Of a DNA stretch of 64,000 nucleotides, positions 1 through 9,033 are shown piece after piece. Made by a program: the position numbers and the translations under genes. This DNA comes from Acidimicrobiales bacterium. Its GTDB lineage: Bacteria; Actinomycetota; Acidimicrobiia; Acidimicrobiales; SHLQ01. Position 1 is the first letter of the stretch. Every line of letters begins with the position of its first letter. The stretch is taken from NCBI GenBank assembly GCA_020629635.1, contig JAHDCX010000009.1:62001-126000 (forward strand), written 5' to 3'. A model generated the notes under the pieces. It had not been told where the DNA came from and ran no database searches. It saw only the letters and a program-made list of their open reading frames with translations.

Positions 1-86
1 GGGATGGCCAGCGCAGCTTCGACGAGGACAGCGCCGCGGTCGCGCGGTGGTCGACCAGATGAAGGGGTGAACAGGGAGCGGAGCAT
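1..86 (-). CDS. TadE-like protein, N-terminal fragment cut by window edge
   Basis: Reading leftward from an ATG at 86, the first 29 residues begin MLRSLFTPS and reach RDRGAVLVEAALAIP before the window ends. That RGA-x-x-VE-x-AL pattern is the conserved start of TadE/TadG-type pseudopilin-like proteins, where the segment around the glutamate opens the single membrane helix. The same pattern occurs in the complete gene just upstream (105..695), so the two are probably an operon pair of Tad (tight adherence) system minor subunits. A purine-rich stretch just before the ATG could serve as ribosome binding site. Only the first 86 bases are visible, so length and exact subfamily are unknown. Confidence 0.6.
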   Translation of the reverse strand, partial: MLRSLFTPSSGRPPRDRGAVLVEAALAI

Positions 87-104
87 GGGGAACCTCACAG
101 GGCC

Positions 105-695
105 TTACAGGTCGAGCTCGACGACTTCGACGGTCGATGCGGTCAGCGTGATGTCGCTGAAGAAGCCGGTGATGAACTCGTGCTCGTACTCGATGTACAC
201 GCCGATGTTGTCCCACTGACTGCGTTGTTGAGGCTTCAAACCCTTCTGGAGGCCCGGAGGCTCGTCCGCAGGATTGGCCGGGTCGACTTCGTAGCTGGCG
301 ACATCGAGGAACTCGGGTCCGTACGAGTTGCACAGGAAGTCCTGCGTCTTCGGGAGGTCGCCGTCGATACAGGTGGTCGGGAGCTCCGCGTCGAGCGACG
401 TCGCGCTGAAGATGATGACCTTGCGGATCGGACGCTGGAGGCCTCGTGAGCGGGCGTCGATCTCCTGGAGGATGGCCTGATCGGCGAGTGGATCGTCTCG
501 TTCGATCGAGGCGATGCGAGCTGCGCTTCGCGAGATGTCCTCGATGGCGAGGTTGCTACGGAACATGAGACCGAATTCGATCCCGCCGAACACCACAAAG
601 AAGAACAGTGGCGCCACGAGTGCGAACTCGACCATGGCTGCGCCGCGATCACGCGGACGCCGCTCGCGAGGGTTTCGTCGAAGCCGTTCGAACAT
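105..695 (-). CDS. TadE/TadG family pilus assembly protein
   Basis: 196 residues. A short basic N-terminus leads to RDRGAAMVEFALVAP and a hydrophobic helix (about residues 19-45, ending EFGLMF), the hallmark of TadE-like proteins, which sit in the inner membrane and take part in Flp/Tad pilus assembly or secretion. The rest is an extracytoplasmic domain with two cysteines in a C-x(10)-C arrangement (TTCIDG, FLCNS). The gene is followed after 18 bases by a second TadE-type start (1..86), so an operon continuing left is likely. The ATG at 695 gives the correct short cytoplasmic head. Function is by family; no ATPase (TadA) or prepilin gene is visible here. Confidence 0.8.
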   Translation of the reverse strand: MFERLRRNPRERRPRDRGAAMVEFALVAPLFFFVVFGGIEFGLMFRSNLAIEDISRSAARIASIERDDPLADQAILQEIDARSRGLQRPIRKVIIFSATSLDAELPTTCIDGDLPKTQDFLCNSYGPEFLDVASYEVDPANPADEPPGLQKGLKPQQRSQWDNIGVYIEYEHEFITGFFSDITLTASTVEVVELDL

Positions 696-812
696 GTTGC
701 TGTCTTCGGCGCGTTCGGCTCAAAGATGTACACCCCGGGGACGGATTCGGTTCGATCGACCCAGATCCCCCCGAAGATGTGCCCGGTGGCCCGAGCGGCA
801 ATCATTGGGGCC

Positions 813-1256
813 ATGCGCATCGCACTCGGCAGTGATCACGCCGGCTTCGACCTCAAACAGCACCTTCTCGCCCATCTCGGCGGACGCGGGTTCACGACCA
901 TCGATCTCGGGACCGACTCGACCGAATCGGTCGACTATCCCGAGTTCTGCGCGGCGGTGGGCCGTGCGGTCGTTGCCGGGGAGGCCGACTGGGGCATCGT
1001 CCTCGGAGGTTCGGGTCAGGGCGAACAGTTGGCGGCCAACAAGGTGCGTGGCGTGCGTGCGGCGCTGTGCAACTGTCTCTACACGGCACGGATGGCGCGA
1101 GCACACAACGACGCCAACGTGCTGTCGATTGGCGCTCGCGTCGTGGGCATCGGCCTCGCCGAGGAGATCACCGATCTCTTCGCCGACACGGCCTTCGAAG
1201 GTGGCCGCCACCAGCGGCGCGTCGATCAGGTGATGGCGATCGAACACGAGGGCTGA
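813..1256 (+). CDS. rpiB: Ribose-5-phosphate isomerase B
   Basis: 147 residues, matching the RpiB/LacA/LacB family length. It interconverts ribose 5-phosphate and ribulose 5-phosphate in the pentose phosphate pathway. The start at 813 gives MRIALGSDHAGF, the family N-terminus with the phosphate-binding SDHAG motif; longer upstream frames do not match. The loop GSGQGEQLAANK carries Glu71, as in the mycobacterial subtype where Glu replaces the catalytic Cys of enterobacterial RpiB (established for M. tuberculosis RpiB). Transcribed divergently from the TadE pair and convergent with the giant repeat gene, whose stop lies 12 bases away. Confident assignment. Confidence 0.93.
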   Translation: MRIALGSDHAGFDLKQHLLAHLGGRGFTTIDLGTDSTESVDYPEFCAAVGRAVVAGEADWGIVLGGSGQGEQLAANKVRGVRAALCNCLYTARMARAHNDANVLSIGARVVGIGLAEEITDLFADTAFEGGRHQRRVDQVMAIEHEG

Positions 1257-1268
1257 CGCCCCCGTCGA

Positions 1269-4200
1269 TCAGGAAACCGGCTGATCATCACGATCACGTG
1301 ACCCTCGTCGTCGCCGTCGCTCGCCGTGATCGGCACCTCGACGGAGTCGGCGCGGCGACGGTTGGTCGGTGACATCGACGACACCGTCGCGCAAGTCGAT
1401 CACGACCTCGTTCGGATCGCGACGAGGCCGGCTCGAACGGCGAACGTCACGCCACGTCCGATAGCGGCGCCAGCCCGTCCAGAGGCCGAGGAGCGCAAAG
1501 AGCACGAAGACCGCCGTGCCGAGGATGAGGAGGCGTTGCTCTTCCGTGGTTGCGCCGGCGAACGGGTTCAGGCTCGTTTGGCCGGTCCGAGACGCAAGCT
1601 CGACCGACGCCGTCGCCGAAACCAGTGCACTCGGGGCGATGTCGAGACGGCCTGCGATGGACCGAGCTTCGAACTCGACCGGGAACTCGAGCGCGTCTCC
1701 TCGCGGCGCGGGTGACGACACGACGAAGGTGAGCTCGGCCGACTCCCCGACACGGAGCACGTTCGACGCCCGGAGCAGACGAACGTCGCGCGAGCCGTCG
1801 AAGCTCGTGTTGACGGACAGCTCATCACTCGACAGGTCCCGGACCGTGAACGGAACGCTCCACGCGTCGTCGAGGTCGGCCACCACACGTGTCTGTGTGG
1901 CGTTGATGTCGCCAGCGTTGGTGAGCGTGATCTGCCACGTGACATCGAACCAGTCGTCGCGGGCCGCTTCGACGACGTCGATGGGCACCGCAACGATCTC
2001 GAGTTGCGGGGTCGGGTTCTCGACCGTCACGGACGTCGCGAGGTCGTTGTCGCCGGGCTCCTGGTTCTGATCGGGGTCCGGGTCGGCACCATCGGTCGAG
2101 TCGTCGATCACGGTGCCAGAGAATGGATCTGCGCCGACGGCGAAGGCAGACGAACGATACGGCCCCGGGAAGGCCTTGGACGGCAGCACAAATGCGTCGT
2201 ACTGGATGCGGCACTGTTCTTCGGGTCGCAGTTCGACACCGGACACGAGCACGGGGTCGATCGCACCACCGTCGTAGGAGGATGATGCCTTGCCGGTGCA
2301 CGGCGAGTCCGCCTCGGTCCGCACCCGTGAGGTCACGAAGGTCGACCCGAGGCCAAATGCCTGGGCGAGCTGGTCGTGGACCTCGACGTCGGTGAGCGGG
2401 AATGGCCCTGCGTTCTGCACGAGGATCTCGTAGGTGACGGCGACGCTCCCGTCCGCCCGCACACTGGGCTCGCCGATCACCTGTTTCGCGACGCCGAGCT
2501 CGCCCTGCACCGAAAGCCGTGCGAGCGTCGTCGCTTCGATGACTTCGCCATCGTCACCACCAGATCCGAGGCCGACCCCACCCGGGGTCCGTGCGCTGAC
2601 GTTGACCCGGGTGTGGTACACGCCGCGGGTTTCGGGAGCGAGTGTCAGGTCGAGTTCGATGGTTGCCGTTTCACCCGCCGGGAGCGTGTCCCAGCCAGCG
2701 AGGAGAGAGACGTCACCGGCAGGGCGAGGGGGCTCATAGGGAATCGGCTCCCCGTCGGCGTCGAGCTCGACGTCCGGCCGCGGCGGAATCCCGAGACCGT
2801 CGTAGTTCTCGTTGACCGTCAGGGTGTCGGACCGAATATCTCGGACAATGATCGTCGACTGCCAGCCAAAGGCCGACAGGAGGTCCTCACGGACTTGGAG
2901 ACTCCGGAGTTCGATGTCGCCCGCGTTGGTGACGTCGACGGCCAGCGACACATCGAAGCGTCCGCTCGGGCTCCACTCCGGGCGCCGCGTGAGGCGCTGC
3001 TCGACGACGAGATCCGGTTGTTCGACGAACACCACGGGTTGGCTTGCCGTGGTGACAACTCCGACCGGTGTTCCCGTGGGCGACACGGCCGACGCTTCCG
3101 CACCCCACTCGAACGGACCGAGAGAGTTGCCGGGCTCGACCTCGGTCACCGTCACGATCTCTGCCGCGGCACCAACGGCGAGGGTCTGACCCCATCGCAC
3201 GATTTCGCCCCGCCGGTCGGGCTCATCGGGGGCGAGCACGTCGATCGTCGAGGAGCGAATCTCCGTGGTCCCCGCCGGTGCGCCCTGGAAGATCGCGAAG
3301 ATGTCCTCGCCGAGACGAATGTTTTCGAGATCGGTCGTACCGCTGTTGCGAATCGAGTACTGCGTTTCGATCGTGTAGGAGCCGTCACGGTTGTTGGTGA
3401 CGGATTGTTCGAGGACGGAGAGCGAGACCGACGGCAGGTCGATCGTGGTCTGCTTGCTCGCCTCGGTGATCGCCTGCGCTGGGGAGACCGCGATCACGTC
3501 GATGGGAGCCATGAAGGGTTCGACCTCACCATCGGGACGAACGGTGAACACGACGGTCAGTTCGCCCACCCCGCCAGCGACGATCGATTGTCCCGGCGTC
3601 AACATGGAGATGGACTCTCGGGTGGTGAACTGCTCGGAGACCTCGAACGATTCGCTGAGCAATCCATCGACCCGATGCTCGACATCGCCGAACAGTGCGT
3701 TGGCATCCAACGCGACGTCGAGGTCGTCGAGTCGGACATCGCCCTCGTTGACCACCGTGAGATCCAGTACGACTCGGAACGACCCGTCGCCCATGTTCTC
3801 GACCAGTTCGATCTCCGACGAGACCGACACGGCTGGAGCCTCCTCGAACGAAACCGGGGGGGTCTCGATCTCGACGGAGGCAATCTTGCCCGACGGGGAC
3901 GGAGCAGTGATCGTCGTCGGCACGGTCCACGGACCGAGGGCGTCGACCGGTCGAACGACGAGCGATCGCTCGACCCGACAAACGCCGCCCGGCGCCAACG
4001 GCTCGGCCGACGTGATGAGCGCGCACTCGTCGAGAAGGAGGGCCTGCTCGACAAGACGATCGCCGAACTGGCTCGTCAAACCATCGTCGATCTCCAGTCC
4101 GACCAACGGCACATCGCTCGTGTTCTCCACGGACATGGAGAACGTGGCGTCGTACAACCCATTGCCCCGATTGCCGTCGACCACCAGGGAGGACTCCGCA

Positions 4201-7200
4201 ATGGCCGCGACCGTCTCGCTGAAGTTGACGTCATCGGGAGTCGCCGAGCTGGTGACGATCGCGCCCGCAGGTGAGGTGGCGTCGGCGACGAAGGTGGTCG
4301 CCCACGGGCCGAGTTCGCTCAGTGGACGCACGATGGTGCTGGTTCGGAGTTCGCAGGTCGAACCGGGTCCGAGCGGAGCGACGAAACCGACCTCGGAACA
4401 CCCGTCGCTCGTGATGGTGAGGTCGACGATCCGTTCACCGAACGTCGAGCCGATTGCGTCGTTGAGGCGAACCTCATACAACGGCACATCGCCGTCATTA
4501 CGGACGATCACCCCGTGATCGACCGTGTAGGTGCCGTCGCCGTTGTTGACGATGTCGCTGCGGTTCGCCGCGACGGCGATCGACGGTGATTCCTCGAGCA
4601 GCACCTCCGGCACACCGAGCGACGAGAAGGCCTGCACCGAACCCGACTCCACCACCGGAGCCAACTCGACCGCAACGACCCCGAAGCGATCTTGTGCGCT
4701 GGGAGCGGCCGTCACCGCCCACGGTCCGAGTTGAGCGGCTGGTCGAATCCTGCCGATGACCGAGACCACGCAGGTGTCGTCGACGCCGAGTCCGGTTCCG
4801 CAACTTCCGCCTCGCCGCGGCTCGGAGACGAGTACGCCACCGAACACCGAATCGAAGTCGTCGACGACGGCGATCTGGTCGACCGCGGCCACCCCGCGGT
4901 TCTGGAGAACGAGGCGATGCCGCACCGTGTAGGTCCCGTCGCCGTTGTTCTCGCTGGTCAGGGTTTCGTCGGCGACGGAGAACATCGGGATGGATCGGCT
5001 CACCGCGGCGGGCGTCGATTCGACCGGCTCCAATGTCGGCGGGATTCCGGTGGCGGTCGTCTCGAGACGCCAGGGCCCTGGCTCCCCGGCGACGTCGACG
5101 ACGACCGTCGCAAACCAGTCGCCGGATGCGCCGACCCGCAGGATGTCGCTGGCCTCGAGGAAGCTGGCGGAGCCCGCCGTCCACGTCGGGGCGATGACAA
5201 AGTCGTCGCTCGAGAGGCCCTCGACCACGATCGGGCGGCCGTCGAAGGCGGCCTGGAGGTCGAGTACTGCCGAGAGCGACCCAACGTTGACGTCGCCAGT
5301 GTTCTCGATTCGTCCGGTGAGTCGGAACCGCAGCTGACCGTCGTCGAGGGTGTCGATGCCGAGCACCCGAAGATCGGACACCAACTCAGGGTTTTCGACG
5401 AACGTGATCGGGTCAGATGCTCCGGTGGCGTCGACGACGACCGTCGATGTTGAGGACGCCACCGCCGAGGCGGACACGTTCCAGTCTTCGAGCTGGGCGG
5501 CTGGCGCAACCTCGACGGTGAATGCGACACGGCACGAGCCGGCCTCACCATTCGCCCCCGACGGCAGCAACGGTTGGCGGGGCGACACGCGTCCGCAGGT
5601 GTCTGCCCCGGCCCGGACGCTCTGTACGCCATCACCAAACGTCCCCGCGATGTCGTTGTCGACGAATACCGAGGTGAGCGGGACGTCGCCGGCGTTCGTG
5701 ACGACGAACTCGAGGTCGACGGCGTGCACGCCGTTCCCGAAGTTTCGGGTCGGCTCGTGTCGAACGGCGACCTCAATCTCCGGCGACTCCGGGAGATCGA
5801 ATTCGATCGGGTCGCCCGTCTCGATCAGCTCTTCGCCTCTCGGAGCGACTGCGCTGACGATTGGGGTGATCGTCCAGTCCGCGATGGCCGCGCCGGGACG
5901 GACGGACACGTCGTAACGGATCGCGCAGCGATCGCCGGGCTCGAGATCGAGCCGGGACGCAAGGACCAGCGACGAGCGCGATCGGCTCGGCGTCTCTGCG
6001 CCCGCGCAGGTGGTCGACAGCGCACGGAACTCCTGTGCGAAGACCCGACGTGGTTCGGTGGTCGATCCATCGCCGACGTCGATCCGGAGGAGCCCGTTTC
6101 GCAGATTCTGGTCACCGTCGTTGGTGATGGTCGCCGTGCCGGAGATTCGGTACGACCCGTCACCGACATTCACGATCGTCGGGGGTCGTACCTCGGAGGC
6201 GATCGAGGGGTTCTGGCTGAGGGTCAGCCCTGCCAGCGCGAAGTCCGTCGCAGAGCGCACACCGGATCGAGCCGTGACCTCGATCGGACCGCGGTAGTCC
6301 ACGCCTTCAGCGGTGGGCGCGATACCGGGCCACACGATGAGCTCGATCTCGACAACACAGGTCGACCCGACCGACATCGAGTTCGGCGATGCGAGAAGCC
6401 GGACGCGGCGTCCGACCCCGGTGTACCGATCGTCGATTCCTCCAGCGCAGGGACCATCGGCTTCGGCGCTGATCACCGAGACGTTCGTGCCCTCGCCGAA
6501 CAGTTCCTCGAGGTCGCGGATGATCGACAGCTCGGCCAGCGCCGTTTCGCCGTCATTGGTGACCGAGATCCGCTCTCGGAGCCGAACGGTGCCATCGGAG
6601 GCGAGGTTTGGCTCTTCGACCCAGCGGTGATCCACGTCGAGCGTGGGCGTTGGTGCACCAAAGCCCGCTGCGCCGCCGGTCGCCGTGTCGATCTGCGCAC
6701 CGGAGTTGGCCAGCACGGCCGTGAGACCGACGGTGACATCGTCGACCGACCCGCGGACACGCAGCTCAGGGTTGGGCGAACCGACTCCTTCGGACCACGC
6801 CGGATCGTCGAAGTCCGGTTCGTATTCGACGACGAACTCGAACGTCTGCGGCTTGCCGTCCCGCAACGGTTGGCGGCCGTCGAAGAGTTCGGTCTGGGCG
6901 GACCCGTCGAAGGCGTCTGACACGACTCCCTCGTAGAACTCCGGGACCTCCCACTCGGTCACCTCAGCCGACGAGAAGCCGGGTGCGCGCACGTCCAGCT
7001 CGACCTGGAAGTTGTCGATGATCGTGTCCGGGCTGGCGGGTCGCTGGTTCTTGAGCGCACGGGCGCTCGCATTGCGAAGATTGTTCGTGACGACGACGCG
7101 GTGGCGGGCGACGAAGCGCTGTCGATCGGCATCCCAGGTCGGGGCTTGTTCGACCGAGGCGTGCAGCACGAACGCCGGGCAACCGATGACCCCCAGCAGG

Positions 7201-7733
7201 TCGACGGCCGATGCCCCATCGTTGGACAGCAACACCTGATCGACGCCGGTGTGGACGTCGATGCGGGCACGTTGGTAGCCGCCGAGCCGTCCTGACGTGA
7301 CGAGTGTGCGACCTTCTTCGGCGATCTCGAGTGAGCCGAGCACGGTGACGGCATCGAGTCGGCGCGTCACGTCGTTGAGCGAGGCGTCCACCCGGACGGT
7401 ATCGAGTCGGTTGACTCGGGCGAAGAGCCATTCGGTGTGGAACAGCGGCTCCGGCAACGTCACCTGGACTCGGCTTCCGGCATCCGGCAGGCGGATCGCG
7501 GGACCCGAGTCGGTCATGACGGCTTCTGCGCCGCGGGCAATCACGACGCCGTCGGTCGGCTCGACCCCGTCGACGTCTTGGACGGCGAGTGGGATGCGAA
7601 CGGGGGCTCGACACCAACTGGCCTCTTCACGTGGAGCCGCGTCGTCACCCTGCGCCGAGATCGCCACGATGCCCAAGAGCAGGCAGGCTGCGACGAGCGC
7701 AAAGATCTTCGCCAGTGTTTTCGACTTCGACAC
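1269..7733 (-). CDS. Giant secreted, membrane-anchored protein with tandem Ig-like (DUF11-type) repeats
   Basis: 2154 residues from a GTG start. Residues 1-28 form a signal peptide (basic SKSKTLAK, hydrophobic core, A-x-A-like cut). A unique N-terminal region of about 190 residues follows, then about 13 modules of roughly 110-150 residues. Each module has a core such as NNGDGTYTV, then V-x-N-x-GDVPL and D-D-x-x-x-x-FG, and most end in a 'G-P-W' beta strand segment. These resemble DUF11/conserved-repeat surface domains (beta-sandwich stalks). Near the C-terminus is one membrane helix (about 2067-2088, LLILGTAVFVLF) and then a 66-residue very basic cytoplasmic tail containing DPNEVVIDLRDGVVDVTD. 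The layout is a long cell-surface stalk or adhesin. There is no sortase motif. The ligand is unknown. Confidence 0.8.
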   Translation of the reverse strand: MSKSKTLAKIFALVAACLLLGIVAISAQGDDAAPREEASWCRAPVRIPLAVQDVDGVEPTDGVVIARGAEAVMTDSGPAIRLPDAGSRVQVTLPEPLFHTEWLFARVNRLDTVRVDASLNDVTRRLDAVTVLGSLEIAEEGRTLVTSGRLGGYQRARIDVHTGVDQVLLSNDGASAVDLLGVIGCPAFVLHASVEQAPTWDADRQRFVARHRVVVTNNLRNASARALKNQRPASPDTIIDNFQVELDVRAPGFSSAEVTEWEVPEFYEGVVSDAFDGSAQTELFDGRQPLRDGKPQTFEFVVEYEPDFDDPAWSEGVGSPNPELRVRGSVDDVTVGLTAVLANSGAQIDTATGGAAGFGAPTPTLDVDHRWVEEPNLASDGTVRLRERISVTNDGETALAELSIIRDLEELFGEGTNVSVISAEADGPCAGGIDDRYTGVGRRVRLLASPNSMSVGSTCVVEIELIVWPGIAPTAEGVDYRGPIEVTARSGVRSATDFALAGLTLSQNPSIASEVRPPTIVNVGDGSYRISGTATITNDGDQNLRNGLLRIDVGDGSTTEPRRVFAQEFRALSTTCAGAETPSRSRSSLVLASRLDLEPGDRCAIRYDVSVRPGAAIADWTITPIVSAVAPRGEELIETGDPIEFDLPESPEIEVAVRHEPTRNFGNGVHAVDLEFVVTNAGDVPLTSVFVDNDIAGTFGDGVQSVRAGADTCGRVSPRQPLLPSGANGEAGSCRVAFTVEVAPAAQLEDWNVSASAVASSTSTVVVDATGASDPITFVENPELVSDLRVLGIDTLDDGQLRFRLTGRIENTGDVNVGSLSAVLDLQAAFDGRPIVVEGLSSDDFVIAPTWTAGSASFLEASDILRVGASGDWFATVVVDVAGEPGPWRLETTATGIPPTLEPVESTPAAVSRSIPMFSVADETLTSENNGDGTYTVRHRLVLQNRGVAAVDQIAVVDDFDSVFGGVLVSEPRRGGSCGTGLGVDDTCVVSVIGRIRPAAQLGPWAVTAAPSAQDRFGVVAVELAPVVESGSVQAFSSLGVPEVLLEESPSIAVAANRSDIVNNGDGTYTVDHGVIVRNDGDVPLYEVRLNDAIGSTFGERIVDLTITSDGCSEVGFVAPLGPGSTCELRTSTIVRPLSELGPWATTFVADATSPAGAIVTSSATPDDVNFSETVAAIAESSLVVDGNRGNGLYDATFSMSVENTSDVPLVGLEIDDGLTSQFGDRLVEQALLLDECALITSAEPLAPGGVCRVERSLVVRPVDALGPWTVPTTITAPSPSGKIASVEIETPPVSFEEAPAVSVSSEIELVENMGDGSFRVVLDLTVVNEGDVRLDDLDVALDANALFGDVEHRVDGLLSESFEVSEQFTTRESISMLTPGQSIVAGGVGELTVVFTVRPDGEVEPFMAPIDVIAVSPAQAITEASKQTTIDLPSVSLSVLEQSVTNNRDGSYTIETQYSIRNSGTTDLENIRLGEDIFAIFQGAPAGTTEIRSSTIDVLAPDEPDRRGEIVRWGQTLAVGAAAEIVTVTEVEPGNSLGPFEWGAEASAVSPTGTPVGVVTTASQPVVFVEQPDLVVEQRLTRRPEWSPSGRFDVSLAVDVTNAGDIELRSLQVREDLLSAFGWQSTIIVRDIRSDTLTVNENYDGLGIPPRPDVELDADGEPIPYEPPRPAGDVSLLAGWDTLPAGETATIELDLTLAPETRGVYHTRVNVSARTPGGVGLGSGGDDGEVIEATTLARLSVQGELGVAKQVIGEPSVRADGSVAVTYEILVQNAGPFPLTDVEVHDQLAQAFGLGSTFVTSRVRTEADSPCTGKASSSYDGGAIDPVLVSGVELRPEEQCRIQYDAFVLPSKAFPGPYRSSAFAVGADPFSGTVIDDSTDGADPDPDQNQEPGDNDLATSVTVENPTPQLEIVAVPIDVVEAARDDWFDVTWQITLTNAGDINATQTRVVADLDDAWSVPFTVRDLSSDELSVNTSFDGSRDVRLLRASNVLRVGESAELTFVVSSPAPRGDALEFPVEFEARSIAGRLDIAPSALVSATASVELASRTGQTSLNPFAGATTEEQRLLILGTAVFVLFALLGLWTGWRRYRTWRDVRRSSRPRRDPNEVVIDLRDGVVDVTDQPSPRRLRRGADHGERRRRRGSRDRDDQPVS

Positions 7734-7938
7734 GTTGTTGAGGCGCCCGGGGGTTGCGGATGGTCGCGTCGATTGCCCGCCTCGACCCGACCTCGCAAAA
7801 CTAGCGAGAACTCAACTCAAATCTATGGATGGCGAGTGAGTTGACATACCTGCGCTCGACGGGCTCGATACAGTCCCTCATTACCCCACACTTTTGGTGT
7901 CAATACGAAACACGGATATTTCGGTAGCCTTCTTTCCG
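7734..7938. promoter_or_regulatory. Divergent intergenic region with candidate promoter(s)
   Basis: The 205 bases between the giant gene (leftward) and the winged-helix regulator (rightward) are AT-richer than their surroundings. A perfect -35-like hexamer TTGACA sits at 7841-7846 on the + strand, with a poorer -10 candidate near 7867 (GATACA), about 20 bases away. The segment from 7895 to 7935 (TTGGTGTCAATACG, then TATTTCGG) precedes the regulator start. No clear ribosome binding site was found for either gene. A regulator placed divergently like this often binds the shared region, but that is inference. Confidence 0.35.
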
Positions 7939-8220
7939 ATGGAAATCTCAGACACTTGGCAGTTCCTCACGAACCACACCCACGTGCTGCTCGCGATTCG
8001 CCGGAACCCCGACATCCGGCAGCGTGAGATCGCTCAGCTCGTCGGCATCACCGAGGGCGCCGTTCAACGGATCATCACCGAGCTCGAAGCTGCGGGCTGC
8101 CTGACCCACGAGAAGATCGGGCGCCGCAACCACTACTCGATCGTCACCGACGCAGACCTGCGCCACCCGATGGAGGATCGTCACAACCTCGGCGAGCTTC
8201 TGTCACTTCTCGAGGACTGA
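7939..8220 (+). CDS. Small winged-helix (MarR-like) transcriptional regulator
   Basis: 93 residues from the ATG at 7939 (MEISDTWQFLTNHTHV). Almost the whole protein is one winged helix-turn-helix: helix 2/3 is REIAQLVGITEGAVQRIITELEAAG and the wing is CLTHEKIGRRNHYSI. This is the MarR/ArsR-type DNA-binding fold without an obvious metal or ligand site. It lies upstream of ccdA and divergent from the giant surface protein gene, so either neighbour may be its target. An in-frame upstream start at 7894 would add 15 residues unlike the family, so the shorter start is preferred. Target and effector cannot be read from sequence. Confidence 0.75.
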   Translation: MEISDTWQFLTNHTHVLLAIRRNPDIRQREIAQLVGITEGAVQRIITELEAAGCLTHEKIGRRNHYSIVTDADLRHPMEDRHNLGELLSLLED

Positions 8221-8289
8221 CGGGAAGCTCGACTCGCTGCAGCGGGTTCCGCCTGCATCGAGATCGAAACACTCAGCGCAGCCTCCTAC

Positions 8290-9021
8290 GTGCTCGCCTT
8301 CGGGGCGGGAGTCATTTCCTTCCTGTCCCCGTGCGTCCTGCCGATTGTGCCCGGCTACCTGTCGGTGATCACGGGTCTCGACATCACCGCCGACGATGGC
8401 CGCGATGCCCGAACGACGGTCGGCATCGCTCGAGACACGGGCCTGTTCGTCCTCGGGTTCGGGGCCGTGTTCGTCGGGCTCGGACTGTCTGCCTCGACCG
8501 TCGGCCGAGCACTCTTCGACAACCAACTCCTGTTGACCCGCATCTCCGGTTTTCTGGTGCTTGGCATGGGGGTGTTCGTGCTCGCGCAGACCGTTGCCAG
8601 CGACCCTCGGCTCTTCCAGGAGGCACGGTTTCATCCCGACCTCGGGCGCTTCGGGCGAGCCGCACCGCCGATCGCCGGCGCGGCGTTCGGCTTCGGGTGG
8701 ACTCCATGCATCGGACCCGTGCTCGGCTCGATCCTTGCGATCGCGGCGGCGTCGGGACGCGCGTGGGCTGGCGCAACGCTGCTCGGCGTCTACGCCCTCG
8801 GTCTCGGCCTGCCGTTCTTGGCGACGGGCCTCGCGTTCCATCGACTGCGCGGCGCCTTCGACTGGCTGAAGCGTCACAGCCACGCCGTCACGCTGATCAG
8901 CGGATTCTCGCTGGTGGTGTTCGGGTGCCTTCTCGTCCTCAATCGACTCATCTGGGTCACCTCGCAACTCCAGAACCTGCTGCGCTCGGTCGGTCTGGAA
9001 TGGATCGTCAACCTCGGCTGA
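8290..9021 (+). CDS. ccdA: Cytochrome c biogenesis protein CcdA-type thiol-disulfide transporter
   Basis: 243 residues, about six membrane helices, in the range of CcdA proteins. It passes reducing equivalents from cytoplasmic thioredoxin across the membrane to an extracytoplasmic thioredoxin-like partner. The two signature cysteines are present: one in FLSPCVLPIVPGYLS (helix 1, Cys15) and one in GWTPCIGPVLG (helix 4). The frame is open back to 8221 but the only usable start before helix 1 is the GTG at 8290; the ribosome binding site is weak. A TlpA-like gene begins 12 bases after the stop, its likely redox partner. A second such pair in reversed order lies at 55830-57328. Confidence 0.87.
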   Translation: MLAFGAGVISFLSPCVLPIVPGYLSVITGLDITADDGRDARTTVGIARDTGLFVLGFGAVFVGLGLSASTVGRALFDNQLLLTRISGFLVLGMGVFVLAQTVASDPRLFQEARFHPDLGRFGRAAPPIAGAAFGFGWTPCIGPVLGSILAIAAASGRAWAGATLLGVYALGLGLPFLATGLAFHRLRGAFDWLKRHSHAVTLISGFSLVVFGCLLVLNRLIWVTSQLQNLLRSVGLEWIVNLG

Positions 9022-9033
9022 AAGGCCTCTCCC

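Noticed and set aside
2376-4274. Long open frame of 632 codons opposite the giant surface protein
   Set aside because: It is antisense to a well-supported gene with clear repeats; its product is arginine-rich with no recognisable domain, as expected in GC-rich DNA.
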